In this document: piece after piece, positions 1-7,512 of the stretch | How positions within the stretch are numbered: the first letter of the stretch is position 1 | How the letters are laid out: each line of letters begins with the position of its first letter | Source of the DNA: Desulfobulbaceae bacterium | GTDB taxonomy: Bacteria; Desulfobacterota; Desulfobulbia; Desulfobulbales; Desulfocapsaceae | Length of the DNA: 10,871 nucleotides | NCBI GenBank assembly: GCA_030599175.1 | Contig: JAUVON010000064.1 | Location: 1 to 10,871 of the forward strand | Direction: 5' to 3' | Notes under the pieces: model-generated | Told to the model about the DNA's origin: nothing | Databases searched by the model: none | Seen by the model: the letters and a program-made list of their open reading frames with translations, nothing else | Program-made: the position numbers and the translations under genes

Positions 1-184
1 CTCGGTCTTTATCTGTGAAATCGAGACTGTCTTTTTTTATAATAGATTCGATCTCATAATCCAGAACAACATTAGCCCGCTCTAAAACCCCCTTCGCTTG
101 TGGGTCTCCAACCTGATATTCTGATTTCTGGTCGAAGTAAACCTTGTCGATAGTGCCGCCTGTTGTGTAAATTTTGATTTTCAT
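1..184 (-). CDS. Asparaginase-domain protein, 5' part only
   Basis: The first 61 codons of a minus-strand gene are visible; the rest lies beyond the left edge. Reading from the ATG at 184, the protein starts MKIKIYTTGGTIDKVYF, then continues through SEYQVGDPQAK and ends in the window at DFTDKDR. The TTGGTIDK segment matches the N-terminal nucleophile-threonine signature of the L-asparaginase/glutaminase family (TGGTI), in which the Thr attacks the amide. From memory, short proteins with this exact opening correspond to the N-terminal asparaginase domain alone and are often annotated as asparaginase or hypothetical; total length cannot be judged here. No strong Shine-Dalgarno is visible before the ATG (only GAG about 3 nt upstream). 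The gene follows the tRNA-Val/tRNA-Asp terminator, so it probably has its own promoter in 185-380, which I could not pinpoint. Confidence 0.75.
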   Translation of the reverse strand, partial: MKIKIYTTGGTIDKVYFDQKSEYQVGDPQAKGVLERANVVLDYEIESIIKKDSLDFTDKDR

Positions 185-380
185 ATCTCAATTATTTAAC
201 TCATATAACGTTACGCATCACTGCCACAAAGCATATTCCATCATCTTCTATTTTGCATAAGCCATTCCTGATTATCCTTTAGTACATAGTCAATTATTCC
301 GTAGAATGAAACAAGGGAACCTAACTCAGTTCAGGTGTATATCTGGATCGAGTTTTTTTGTTGTAAATATAGGTGGGGGA

Positions 381-418
381 AAGAAAAAAGCACTTAACGA
401 TGATTTCGCTAAGTGCTT
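381..418 (-). terminator. Intrinsic terminator after tRNA-Asp
   Basis: On the minus strand a 9-bp perfect stem (AAGCACTTA at 410-418 pairing with TAAGTGCTT at 388-396) carries a short inner CGA/TCG extension and is followed by TTTTTTCTTT. It lies 9 bp downstream of the tRNA-Asp CCA end, the expected place for the terminator of the tRNA-Val/tRNA-Asp transcript. On the plus strand there is no U tract after the hairpin, so it is directional. Confidence 0.85.
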
Positions 419-426
419 GAGTTTGC

Positions 427-503
427 TGGCGGAGCGGACGGGACTCGAACCCGCGACCTCCGGCGTGACAGGCCGGCATTCTAACCAACTGAACTACCGC
501 TCC
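427..503 (-). tRNA. tRNA-Asp (anticodon GUC)
   Basis: The reverse complement folds as a 77-nt tRNA with the CCA end encoded (TGG at 427-429 on the plus strand). The acceptor stem GGAGCGG pairs with the matching arm before the G discriminator. The anticodon stem is CCGGC/GCCGG around loop CTGTCAC, giving anticodon GTC. The T-arm contains GGTTCGAGTCC. It is the second gene of a tandem pair, 17 bp after tRNA-Val, and is probably cotranscribed with it. Confidence 0.97.
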
Positions 504-520
504 AACAATCTTTACGTCTG

Positions 521-596
521 TGGTGGGCGGCACAGGGCTTGAACCTGTGACCCTCGGCTTGTAAGGCCGATGCTCTCCCAACTGAGCTAGCCGCCC
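521..596 (-). tRNA. tRNA-Val (anticodon UAC)
   Basis: The reverse complement is a 76-nt tRNA with encoded CCA. The acceptor stem GGGCGGC/GCCGCCC is perfect and is followed by an A discriminator. The D-arm is AGCTCAGTTGGGAGAGC. The anticodon stem CGGCC/GGCCG-type arm encloses loop CTTACAA, giving anticodon TAC. The T-arm contains GGTTCAAGCCC. It lies 58 bp downstream of the lon stop and is transcribed in the same direction, so it can be reached both from its own promoter and by read-through from lon. Confidence 0.97.
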
Positions 597-619
597 AACG
601 TATTCGAGACGTGAGGGAT

Positions 620-648
620 TGTTTACCAACTTCCCCCTTCTACGTCAA
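620..648 (-). promoter_or_regulatory. Candidate promoter of the tRNA-Val/tRNA-Asp pair
   Basis: On the minus strand TTGACG (643-648) is followed after exactly 17 bp by TAAACA (620-625), placing transcription start near 613 and leaving a leader of about 17 nt before tRNA-Val. The -35 box matches the sigma-70 consensus at 5 of 6 positions, but the -10 box is weak. It fits into the gap between lon and the tRNA. No hairpin-plus-U-tract terminator for lon was seen in this gap. Confidence 0.5.
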
Positions 649-654
649 GCAAAA

Positions 655-2991
655 TCAGTTTTTAAATAGCGATTTTCCCTCCGTTGACACCAGGGCATGT
701 TCAAGGACTTCGTCCATATGGTTTACCACATCAATCACCAGTGATTTCTTAATTTTAACGGGAACATCGTTAAGATTCCGTTCATTATCTTTGGGGATCA
801 GCACATGGGTAATATTCCCTCGTTTGGCGGCAAGCAGTTTCTCTGTAAGTCCACCTATGGGAAGCACCCTCCCCCTCAACGTTATTTCTCCAGTCATTGC
901 AAGATTGTGCTTTACCGGTGTCTTAATAAGTGCTGAAACCAGTGTTGTAGCGATAGTAATACCTGCAGATGGGCCATCTTTGGGGATCGCTCCTTCAGGG
1001 ACATGAATATGAATATCAAGCTTCTGATAAAAATCCTCCTCAAGTCCTAATAAAGCTGCCCTTGACCGCACATAGCTGAGTGCAGCCTGGGCTGATTCCT
1101 GCATCACGTCACCCAGTTTTCCGGTAATAATCAATTTTCCGGAACCAGTCATAAGAGTGGCTTCAATCTGCAATAACTCACCCCCTACCTGGGTCCATGC
1201 AAGTCCGGTGGTTAGACCGATCTCATCATTCTCTTCCGCTAATCCATATCTGAATTTCGGTGTGCCCAGATATTTTTGTATCGACTGGACACTGATCCTA
1301 TATTTTTTACTTTTCAGCTTCTTTTTCAATTTGTCGCGGGCGATTTTCCTGCAAAGGGACGCAATTATCCGTTCAAGACTTCGGACACCGGCTTCTTTGG
1401 TATAGCGACGTATAATTTCCAGGATTGCGCCACTGGTGAGCTGAATATCATCCTCTTTAAAACCATTTTCCTCAAGCTGCTTGGGAATAAGAAATTGTTC
1501 AGCAATCTTCAGCTTATCCTCTTCAGTGTAGCCACTGAGCTCAATAATCTCCATCCTGTCCTGAAGAGGTATCGGGATACCGTGAAGATTATTTGCCGTA
1601 GTGATAAAAAATACCTCCGACAGGTCATAATCTATATCCAGATAGTGATCATTAAAAGCAACATTCTGTTCAGGATCAAGCACTTCAAGAAGAGCTGAAG
1701 AAGGATCTCCACGAAAATCCATTGACATCTTATCTACTTCGTCAAGACAAAACACAGGGTTGGCAACATTGACCTTCTGCATTGACTGGATTATTTTTCC
1801 GGGCATTGCACCAATGTAGGTACGTCTATGTCCCCTTATCTCGGCTTCATCCCTTACTCCACCTAAGGAGAGTCTGGCAAATTTTCTTCCCATTGCACGG
1901 GCAATGGATTTACAGACAGAGGTCTTGCCAACCCCGGGAGGTCCGACAAGGCAAAGGATAGGTCCTTTTATTCTCTTTACCTGTGCCTGAACTGCCAGGT
2001 ATTCGAGAATACGTTCTTTAGGTTTGGCCAGCCCGTAATGATCCTCATCAAGGATCTTCTCAGCTTTGTTTATATCAATTTTTGATTTTGATTTTTTGTG
2101 CCAGGGCAGGCTGACGATACAATCTATATAATTTCGAACAACCGTCGTTTCAGCAGACATGGGTGGCATGCTTTTGAGCTTCTTCAGCTCTTTTAATGCC
2201 TTTTCCTTAGCAAGAACCGGCATTTTCTTGGAATTAATTGATTCCTCCAGCTCACCCATTTCATCAAGACCATCCTCATTCTGCCCTATCTGGCCTTGGA
2301 TTTCCCGCACCTTCTCACTAAGATAATAGTCTCGCTGGGTTTTCCCCATACGCATTTTTACCTTAGCGTTGATCTTTTTCTCAAGCTCTGCAAGTTCAAT
2401 TTCTCGATGGAGAATGTTAAGAACTTTTTCCATACGTAAATTGAGAGGTTCGATCTCCAGGATCGACTGTTTCTCATCACTTTTCAACGGCAGATGTGAA
2501 CAGATGATGTTGAGCAATTTAAATGGATTTTCAATAGCTTTTACCGAGTTGATCACCTCTTTCGCAATTTTCCGGTCGGTTGCTGCAAATTTTTCGAAAA
2601 ATTTCCTCAACTCGCGTTCGTACACAGTCAGCTCTTCAATTCCTTCAAAACCATCAATATCTTCTTCCACCTCTGCCTGCAAAAACTTATCGTTCGGCAC
2701 ATAAGAGATAATTTTTGCCCTCGCCTTTCCCTCAACCAGAGCTTTGATCGTTCCATCAGGAAGGCGCAGCAATTGCATGACTGTAGCCAGAGTACCAACA
2801 CCATGAAGATCATCAGGGTTGGGTTCATCTACCGTAGACTTTTTCTGAGTTACCAGCAGGATGTCCGTCTTTTTTTCCATTGCATCCTCAAGAGCCTGGA
2901 TAGACAGTTTTCTCCCGACCACAAGTGGTGCAACCATATGAGGAAAAATGACAATGTCCCTCAACGGCATCAATGGGTAAAGTTTCGTCAC
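655..2991 (-). CDS. lon: ATP-dependent protease La (Lon)
   Basis: This 778-aa protein is full length for a bacterial Lon, a cytosolic hexameric AAA+ serine protease that degrades misfolded and regulatory proteins. The N-terminal substrate-binding LON domain spans about residues 1-200 ([15 protein letters not shown] opening) and leads into a helical coiled-coil segment at about 200-300. The AAA+ module has Walker A GPPGVGKT at 350-357 and Walker B CLDEVD at 415-420. The C-terminal protease domain carries the Ser-Lys dyad: Ser675 in KDGPSAG and Lys718 in [10 protein letters not shown], with the same 43-residue spacing as E. coli S679/K722. The start codon is GTG at 2991, chosen because AAGGAG lies 5 nt upstream and the N terminus aligns with the family. 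The gene ends with TGA. It is the last protein gene of the tig-clpP-clpX-lon cluster. A 307-bp gap with a dispersed repeat separates it from clpX, so it is likely to have its own promoter. Confidence 0.98.
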   Translation of the reverse strand: MTKLYPLMPLRDIVIFPHMVAPLVVGRKLSIQALEDAMEKKTDILLVTQKKSTVDEPNPDDLHGVGTLATVMQLLRLPDGTIKALVEGKARAKIISYVPNDKFLQAEVEEDIDGFEGIEELTVYERELRKFFEKFAATDRKIAKEVINSVKAIENPFKLLNIICSHLPLKSDEKQSILEIEPLNLRMEKVLNILHREIELAELEKKINAKVKMRMGKTQRDYYLSEKVREIQGQIGQNEDGLDEMGELEESINSKKMPVLAKEKALKELKKLKSMPPMSAETTVVRNYIDCIVSLPWHKKSKSKIDINKAEKILDEDHYGLAKPKERILEYLAVQAQVKRIKGPILCLVGPPGVGKTSVCKSIARAMGRKFARLSLGGVRDEAEIRGHRRTYIGAMPGKIIQSMQKVNVANPVFCLDEVDKMSMDFRGDPSSALLEVLDPEQNVAFNDHYLDIDYDLSEVFFITTANNLHGIPIPLQDRMEIIELSGYTEEDKLKIAEQFLIPKQLEENGFKEDDIQLTSGAILEIIRRYTKEAGVRSLERIIASLCRKIARDKLKKKLKSKKYRISVQSIQKYLGTPKFRYGLAEENDEIGLTTGLAWTQVGGELLQIEATLMTGSGKLIITGKLGDVMQESAQAALSYVRSRAALLGLEEDFYQKLDIHIHVPEGAIPKDGPSAGITIATTLVSALIKTPVKHNLAMTGEITLRGRVLPIGGLTEKLLAAKRGNITHVLIPKDNERNLNDVPVKIKKSLVIDVVNHMDEVLEHALVSTEGKSLFKN

Positions 2992-3009
2992 GAAATCTCC
3001 TTAAATATA

Positions 3010-3030
3010 TCATCCGAATAAATCGGAATT
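3010..3030. repeat. Short hairpin module of the dispersed repeat (copy A side)
   Basis: TCCGAATAAATCGGA (3013-3027) forms a 5-bp stem with the loop ATAAA, abutting box 1 of the repeat. The same module in opposite orientation (TCCGATTTATTCGG, 6871-6884) occurs inside the copy upstream of tig. It lies between the repeat and the lon Shine-Dalgarno, so it would be in the lon leader if transcription starts upstream of it. Confidence 0.5.
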
Positions 3031-3183
3031 TTTAGTACCTTACTCCAAAACCTCTGTCATAAAAAACAAGAAACCAAGGAGTAGATTTTGAAATTATGCT
3101 GTTCCATTTATTTTCAAGGTACTTATCCAGCGAGTCTGAAAGTATTCAGACTAGTCGGGTTAAAATCATTGGGAAAGTACCTT
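3031..3183 (-). repeat. Dispersed intergenic repeat, copy A (upstream of lon)
   Basis: The core at 3031-3129 aligns without gaps to 6759-6857, with about 75 of 99 bases identical, including a 20-bp identical block (3053-3072). Box 1 AGTACCTT (3034-3041) is the exact reverse complement of box 2 AAGGTACT (3116-3123), so the core can fold or behave as terminal inverted repeats. A third box AGTACCTT follows at 3176-3183. Between boxes 2 and 3 lies a perfect 8-bp hairpin (AGTCTGAA 3133-3140 with TTCAGACT 3145-3152, 4-nt loop). Orientation relative to the downstream gene matches copy B. No coding potential was seen. It may be a MITE- or REP-like element or a structured leader; the sequence alone does not decide. 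Confidence 0.7.
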
Positions 3184-3184
3184 C

Positions 3185-3210
3185 AAAAAATTGTTCTAAC
3201 AGGCTGTTAG
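3185..3210 (-). terminator. Possible clpX terminator
   Basis: On the minus strand, CTAACA-GCC-TGTTAG (3196-3210) is a perfect 6-bp stem with a 3-nt loop. After five bases (AACAA) comes TTTTTT (3185-3190). The spacing between hairpin and U tract is longer than ideal, so this is a tentative call. It lies about 90 bp past the clpX stop. Confidence 0.35.
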
Positions 3211-3291
3211 TCTTTTAGGCTGAAGGCTTTTAGGCAAAACAAACTACACAACCCCTAACCCAAACACCTACAGCCTATCTACTTCAAGTAT
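3201..3291. repeat. Degenerate heptamer tract with inverted halves
   Basis: The sequence breaks into 7-bp units: aggctgt, tagtctt, ttaggct, gaaggct, tttaggc on the left, and after a spacer aacccct, aacccaa, acaccta, cagccta on the right. The right-hand units are approximately the reverse complement of the left-hand ones (for example TAGGCTG at 3216-3222 with CAGCCTA at 3271-3277). The whole can form a long imperfect hairpin just 3' of clpX. No coding potential was seen. It may contribute to 3' end formation of the clpPX mRNA. Confidence 0.45.
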
Positions 3292-3298
3292 TCTTTAT

Positions 3299-4567
3299 TC
3301 AGGCGGTTTTCAACTGAGTCCCGGCACCATTCTGATAAAGAACCACCGGGTATTCTCCATTGGTTATAACCTGTTTATTTATGACACATTCCTGCACATC
3401 TTTTTTAGAAGGCAGATCATACATCACATCAAGCATAGCCTCTTCCATAACAGATCGAAGACCACGGGCGCCGGATTTTCTCTTCATTGCCTGCTGTGCA
3501 ATGGCGACCAGCGAACCTTCAGTGAACCGAAGGCTTATTCCATCAAACTCAAAAAGTTTCTGGTACTGTTTTACAAGGGCATTTTTAGGTTCTTTCAGAA
3601 TACGAATAAGATCACTTTCGTCCAGCTCGTCCATCGTGGCAATAACCGGCAGCCGGCCGACCAGTTCAGGAATAAGGCCAAACTTCAGCAGATCTTCCGC
3701 CTGGACAGAAGCCAGGAGTTCTCCCAGTTTCTTTTTTCCATCGTCCATTACCTTTGCACCAAACCCAATCGACTTTTTCCCCTGCCTACGCTTTACCACT
3801 GCATCAAGCCCTACAAACGCACCACCGCATAAGAAAAGAATGTTCGTAGTATCTATCTGAACAAGTTCCTGCTGTGGATGCTTTCTGCCGCCCTTAGGCG
3901 GTACCGAAGCAACGGTTCCCTCAATAATTTTCAGCAGAGCCTGCTGCACACCTTCTCCGGAAACATCCCGAGTGAGTGAAGGACTATCTGACTTCCTGGC
4001 AATCTTATCAATTTCATCGATGTAAATAATGCCCCGCTGGGCCTTATCCACATCATAGTCAGCTGCCTGCAGAAGATGAACCAGGATATTCTCAACATCG
4101 TCACCTACATAACCCGCCTCAGTCAGAGTTGTAGCGTCAGCCATACAGAACGGGACATTCAAAACCTTAGCCAGTGTCTGGGCAATAAGAGTTTTCCCGC
4201 AGCCTGTTGGTCCAATCAAAACAATATTTGATTTTTGCAGCTCAACAGAATCATCCTCATCGGGAGCATCGATCCGTTTGTAGTGATTGTGAACTGCGAC
4301 CGAGAGAACTTTTTTTGCATATGGCTGACCTATAACATAATCTGCGAGATGCGCATTAATCTCCATTGGTTTCAGGCAGATAGTGCCATCATCTTCGGAT
4401 ACTTCATCGCCGGTTCCTTCCTGATCAATAACGATCTCGTTGCAAAGTTCGATGCACTCATCACATATAAAAACATCAGGACCGGCAATAAGCTTTTCAA
4501 CTTCTTCCTGATTTTTCCCACAGAAGGAACAGTTGCAATCCGCCCCTTTATTATCCATATCATCCAT
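3299..4567 (-). CDS. clpX: ClpX, ATPase and unfoldase subunit of ClpXP
   Basis: This 422-aa protein forms the hexameric AAA+ ring that recognises, unfolds and feeds substrates to ClpP. The N-terminal C4 zinc-binding domain uses Cys13, Cys16, Cys35 and Cys38. The AAA+ domain has Walker A GPTGCGKT (119-126), pore loop GYVG (152-155), Walker B IIYIDEID (180-187), arginine finger Arg305 in LVGRLP and sensor-2 Arg368 in GARGLR. The IGF loop that docks on ClpP is present (KKSIGFG, about 265-270), so the protein is expected to pair with the adjacent ClpP. The ATG at 4567 was chosen because GGAAGG lies 6 nt before it; a GTG at 4582 would overlap clpP further and add five residues with no family support. 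It starts 1 nt after the clpP stop, indicating translational coupling. It ends with TGA. Confidence 0.98.
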   Translation of the reverse strand: MDDMDNKGADCNCSFCGKNQEEVEKLIAGPDVFICDECIELCNEIVIDQEGTGDEVSEDDGTICLKPMEINAHLADYVIGQPYAKKVLSVAVHNHYKRIDAPDEDDSVELQKSNIVLIGPTGCGKTLIAQTLAKVLNVPFCMADATTLTEAGYVGDDVENILVHLLQAADYDVDKAQRGIIYIDEIDKIARKSDSPSLTRDVSGEGVQQALLKIIEGTVASVPPKGGRKHPQQELVQIDTTNILFLCGGAFVGLDAVVKRRQGKKSIGFGAKVMDDGKKKLGELLASVQAEDLLKFGLIPELVGRLPVIATMDELDESDLIRILKEPKNALVKQYQKLFEFDGISLRFTEGSLVAIAQQAMKRKSGARGLRSVMEEAMLDVMYDLPSKKDVQECVINKQVITNGEYPVVLYQNGAGTQLKTA

Positions 4568-4568
4568 A

Positions 4569-5171
4569 TTAACCTTCCTCACCTAACTCTTCCCGGTTAG
4601 TCAGCACCTTATCTATAATACCATATTTCTTTCCTTCCAACGGGCTCATGAAATTATCACGCTCGGTATCAACACTGATCTTCTTTATAGTATGTTTGGT
4701 ATGGTAGGCTAGAATCCGGTTAAGATCTTCCCTCATACGCAGTATCTCTCTCGCATGAATATCAATATCTGTTGCTTGACCCTGGAATCCTCCCATGGGC
4801 TGGTGAATCATTATCCTTGAGTTAGGGAGGGAGTATCTTTTCCCATGGGTACCTGCAGCGAGTAGAAGTGCACCCATGGACGCAGCCTGTCCCATACAGA
4901 GTGTGGCAATATCACATTTGATATACTGCATGGTGTCGTAAATGGCTAAGCCTGCTGAGACAGACCCACCTGGGGAGTTAATATAAAAAGTAACATCCTT
5001 TTCAGGGTCTTCGGCTTCAAGAAAAAGAAGCTGTGCGACAATCACATTGGAGACATCATCATTTACTCCACTGCCAAGGAAAATAATCCTCTCCTTTAAA
5101 AGACGGGAATAAATATCATATGCACGCTCTCCTCGAGGACTTTGCTCAACAACCATTGGCACAAGATTCAT
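4569..5171 (-). CDS. clpP: ClpP, proteolytic subunit of ClpXP
   Basis: This 200-aa serine peptidase of family S14 assembles as a double heptameric barrel that degrades substrates delivered by ClpX. The catalytic triad is intact: Ser98 in GQAASMGA, His123 in MIHQPMGG and Asp172 in DTERDNFMS. The N terminus [21 protein letters not shown] is the usual axial-gate region, supporting the ATG at 5171; an in-frame GTG at 5180 lies almost on top of the AGGAG element and is less likely. The TAA stop is followed after 1 nt by clpX. Upstream, between it and tig, are a terminator-like hairpin and two short palindromes, so expression partly independent of tig is likely. Confidence 0.98.
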   Translation of the reverse strand: MNLVPMVVEQSPRGERAYDIYSRLLKERIIFLGSGVNDDVSNVIVAQLLFLEAEDPEKDVTFYINSPGGSVSAGLAIYDTMQYIKCDIATLCMGQAASMGALLLAAGTHGKRYSLPNSRIMIHQPMGGFQGQATDIDIHAREILRMREDLNRILAYHTKHTIKKISVDTERDNFMSPLEGKKYGIIDKVLTNREELGEEG

Positions 5172-5189
5172 AAGTCTCACTCTCCTGGC

Positions 5190-5228
5190 CCCGTAAAACG
5201 GGACTCCATCAATACCCCTCGAGGGGTA
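5190..5228 (-). promoter_or_regulatory. Two palindromes in the clpP leader
   Basis: TACCCCTCGAGGGGTA (5213-5228) is a perfect 16-bp palindrome. Ten bases closer to clpP, CCCGT-AAA-ACGGG (5190-5202) forms a second hairpin that ends directly before the clpP AGGAG ribosome binding site. Neither is followed by a U tract on the minus strand. They could be an operator, a leader structure that affects translation or mRNA stability, or both. The identity of any binding factor is unknown, and I did not recognise a CIRCE or sigma-32 site. Confidence 0.4.
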
Positions 5229-5253
5229 GAAAAAACAAATATTTTACCTGCTA

Positions 5254-5302
5254 TTAAAACGACTCGACTGCAACAGGCAATGAGCCATATGCAGTCGTTT
5301 TT
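5254..5302. terminator. Bidirectional terminator-like hairpin downstream of tig
   Basis: CGACTGCA (5265-5272) pairs with TGCAGTCG (5290-5297). On the plus strand the stem is followed by TTTTTCTTT. On the minus strand an alternative register lets AAAACGACT pair with AGTCGTTTT, because GACT is duplicated in GACTCGACT (5261-5269). It lies about 90-130 bp after the tig stop and before clpP, so it probably ends or attenuates the tig transcript. The 17-nt loop and imperfect register make its efficiency uncertain. Confidence 0.55.
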
Positions 5303-5324
5303 CTTTACAATCTGCCCTGACGTG

Positions 5325-5346
5325 CCCGAAGAGGCTCCTCACCGGG
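5325..5346 (-). other. Small hairpin in the tig 3' region
   Basis: CCCG (5325-5328) and CGGG (5343-5346) bracket an inner GAG/CTC pairing, giving a GC-rich imperfect hairpin 43 bp beyond the tig stop. No U tract follows it on the minus strand. It may stabilise the tig mRNA 3' end, or be chance. Confidence 0.25.
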
Positions 5347-5388
5347 TACGCAAACTATAAGTCCTTTCAGGTCAGAAGCAAATGACGA

Positions 5389-6741
5389 TCACTCAGATTT
5401 GCTTTCTTCTGCAGCCTTGGCTTCTTCTACGGCTTTACCTTCTTCTTTCTCGCTGGCAGGTGGATCAATAAAGGAGCTCTCTTCTCTCAAAAAGTTAAGA
5501 ATCTTTTCATTGAGCAGTTCGTTCATAAACGGCAACAGATCGTCTCGGTTCTGAAAGTATTCCTTCACCTTGGCAACTTCCATATTATACTGATCACCGA
5601 TACGCTTAAATCCACGATCCATGTCTTCATCAGCCACCTTTATCTCTTCCGCTTCCGCAATTTTCTTTAGAATAAAATCACCGCGAACTCTTTTTACGGC
5701 CGTTTCTTCGTTCTGTTCAGCAAGCTTTTCTCTGCTGAGTCCAGCAGCCTCGAGGCTCATGCCACTCTGTTCAAACTGCTGTTCAGTCTGCTTGATCATC
5801 TGCTCAATTTCAAAGGCAACCAGACGCTTAGGTACGTCAAAGTCATGGTTATCAAGGAGCTTCTGCATAACTCTGTCGGTCATAGTGCCCTGGGCACTTT
5901 CTTCTTTTTCCTTACTCCGCCGCGCCAGAATTGAAGCTTTCAATTCATCAAGAGTATTGAATTCCTCGCCTGCATCTTTTGCAAATGCGTCATTAATGTC
6001 TGCAAGTATACGCTCTTTAATATCTTTTACAATTATACGAAATTCGATTTTCTTTCCTTTAAGAACAGGGTTCGGATGGGCTTCGGGGAACTCAACCTCA
6101 TGAGTCGCTTCCGCATCTTTTTTCATACCAATAAGTTTTTCTTCAAACTCTTTTCCCATATTGCCAGAACCGACATCAACAGAGTAATCTTCATTTTTTA
6201 CCTGCGCCATCGGTTTATCGTTATGATAGCCTTGAAAATCAACAATGACGACATCGCCTTCCTGAACTTCCCTGTCATCGACTGATCTAAGTGCAGCCAT
6301 ACTCTTCTGCATCTCTTCCAGTTCTGCCTTTACTTCTTCCCCGGCAACGACAACATCGACCTTTTCCACCTCCAGTCCCTTATATTGTCCAAGCTCAAAT
6401 TCGGGCCTGATGTCAACATCAGCTACGAAAGTAAAAGAACCATCATCATTGAAGTTAACACTCTGGACTTCAGGATGAACAACAGGGTCTATGCCCTCTT
6501 TCTCAATGGCCTGAAAATAATTATCCTGTACCAGCTTTTCGCTCGTCTCTGCTTCTACCTGTGGTTTAAACTGTTTAACTATAATTGAGCGAGGTACTTT
6601 ACCGCGACGGAATCCCTTCATTTTGGATTCTCTCTTCAGCTTATCAAACGCCTTATTCAACTTGGGCTGAACATCTTCCTCAGGCAACGTAACTGTGATT
6701 TTCCTGGTCAGTCCACTGGTTTCTTCAACATTTACTTCCAT
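5389..6741 (-). CDS. tig: Trigger factor, ribosome-associated chaperone
   Basis: This 450-aa protein matches the usual trigger-factor length. It binds the ribosomal exit tunnel and shelters nascent chains, and it also has peptidyl-prolyl isomerase activity. The N-terminal ribosome-binding domain carries the signature GFRRGKVP at residues 43-50. An FKBP-type domain follows at about 150-245 (VQEGDVVIVDFQGY opening), then the helical C-terminal arms. The C-terminal tail of about 25 residues is rich in Glu, Lys and Ala (SEKEEGKAVEEAKAAEESKSE region) and is probably disordered. The ATG at 6741 is preceded by AAGGA with 9 nt spacing. It ends with TGA. It is the first protein gene of the tig-clpP-clpX-lon cluster. 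A dispersed repeat starts about 18 bp upstream of the start codon. Confidence 0.97.
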   Translation of the reverse strand: MEVNVEETSGLTRKITVTLPEEDVQPKLNKAFDKLKRESKMKGFRRGKVPRSIIVKQFKPQVEAETSEKLVQDNYFQAIEKEGIDPVVHPEVQSVNFNDDGSFTFVADVDIRPEFELGQYKGLEVEKVDVVVAGEEVKAELEEMQKSMAALRSVDDREVQEGDVVIVDFQGYHNDKPMAQVKNEDYSVDVGSGNMGKEFEEKLIGMKKDAEATHEVEFPEAHPNPVLKGKKIEFRIIVKDIKERILADINDAFAKDAGEEFNTLDELKASILARRSKEKEESAQGTMTDRVMQKLLDNHDFDVPKRLVAFEIEQMIKQTEQQFEQSGMSLEAAGLSREKLAEQNEETAVKRVRGDFILKKIAEAEEIKVADEDMDRGFKRIGDQYNMEVAKVKEYFQNRDDLLPFMNELLNEKILNFLREESSFIDPPASEKEEGKAVEEAKAAEESKSE

Positions 6742-6758
6742 CGATTACCATCCTTTTG

Positions 6759-6895
6759 TTTAGTGCCTTACTCCAGAACTTCTGTCATAAAAAACAAGAA
6801 CTCCAGGAAGGTCGTTTAAAATTATATCGTTGAACATACTTCCATGGCACTTATCCAAGCATTCTAAATTTCCGATTTATTCGGCTTAGTACCTT
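6759..6895 (-). repeat. Dispersed intergenic repeat, copy B (upstream of tig)
   Basis: The core at 6759-6857 aligns gaplessly with 3031-3129 upstream of lon. Box 1 AGTGCC (6762-6767) pairs with box 2 GGCACT (6846-6851). Relative to copy A, the A-T pair has become G-C on both sides (6765 and 6848), so pairing is preserved despite divergence. Box 3 AGTACCTT is at 6888-6895. The hairpin between boxes 2 and 3 (CCGATTTATTCGG, 6872-6884) differs from the one in copy A and equals, inverted, the module flanking copy A. On the minus strand the core includes TATAAT (6822-6827), a possible -10 box without a good -35. The tig Shine-Dalgarno lies just outside the repeat. Confidence 0.7.
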
Positions 6896-6950
6896 AGAAA
6901 TCTCTCTCGAAGTCTTCGCTTATCTTTTATTTTAAGAAAGAAAATAACAG

Positions 6951-7035
<85 letters not shown>

Positions 7036-7365
7036 GACCATATTTCCATATTCTTTTTTAACATAAAGAGATACCTTATCAGTTCATTTCTTTATGTTTT
7101 CCCATCTCTGCACAAGCAAGCTGCATGGATCATTACCAAACCAAGTGGGTACTAAATAATTCACATAAACTGACCAGTCAAGACCGTACTTACTAATATA
7201 TGGGTTTAAAGTGAAAAAGTTGCTATAAATACCATCTTGCTCAGCTGCTTACCACTCTTTTTCTGTCACTGTCAGTCTCTGACTATTGACGTAGTGGGTG
7301 GATAACAGTAAGCAATCTTGCAAATAATTTTAAAATGGCTATTGTGCTGGTGTCAATCTGTGGCA
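7036..7365. other. Intergenic region without recognised gene
   Basis: This stretch separates the divergent tRNA-Leu/tig block from the MITE-like element and the selenoprotein gene. All frames are interrupted by stops and I recognise no protein fragment. Its one clear structure is a 10-bp perfect inverted repeat (AACATAAAGA 7060-7069 with TCTTTATGTT 7089-7098), whose loop contains a nested GATA-cct-TATC hairpin (7070-7080). It lies 25-63 bp upstream of tRNA-Leu and could be an operator or promoter-associated element. The remainder (7100-7365) is AT-rich and shows no pattern I could name. Confidence 0.5.
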
Positions 7366-7512
7366 CTAGGAGCTTGTCCGAGAATAAGGATTTTTTCTCA
7401 AATCGAGGTTTTTCGAAAAAATAAGCACAGTCATATAATTGATATTACGAGCATTATTTTTTCGAAAATATCGAAGAGTTGAGGGGAAATGCATTCTCGG
7501 ACAGGCTCCTAG
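7366..7512. mobile_element. MITE-like palindromic element with CTAG duplications
   Basis: A 139-bp element (7370-7508) is bounded by CTAG direct repeats (7366-7369 and 7509-7512). Including these, the ends form 20-bp inverted repeats (7366-7385 and 7493-7512) with one mismatch; the right end reads ATTCTCGGACAGGCTCCTAG. The interior is also near-palindromic: TTCGAAAAAATAA (7412-7424) is the reverse complement of TTATTTTTTCGAA (7453-7465). No transposase is encoded, so it would be non-autonomous, mobilised by an enzyme elsewhere that recognises the same ends. I cannot assign an IS family. It ends 30 bp before the selenoprotein start codon, so it may affect that gene's transcription. Confidence 0.8.

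Noticed and set aside
306..629. Open frames over the tRNA pair on both strands
   Set aside because: They overlap two well-folded tRNA genes and a terminator; their peptides only translate tRNA sequence.
2992..3120. Sigma-32 type heat-shock promoter upstream of lon
   Set aside because: CTTGAAAA occurs on the minus strand near 3112-3118, but no CCCCAT-like -10 follows at the right spacing, and the region is repeat-derived.
4568..4582. GTG at 4582 as the clpX start
   Set aside because: The ATG at 4567 has better spacing from GGAAGG, and the extra residues have no support in the ClpX family.
5142..5360. Small plus-strand gene between clpP and tig
   Set aside because: It overlaps the start of clpP and runs through terminator and palindrome sequence; no ribosome binding site or recognisable protein.
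7110..7200. Short peptide beginning MDHYQTKWVLNNS on the plus strand
   Set aside because: Only about 23 codons, no Shine-Dalgarno and no recognised family.
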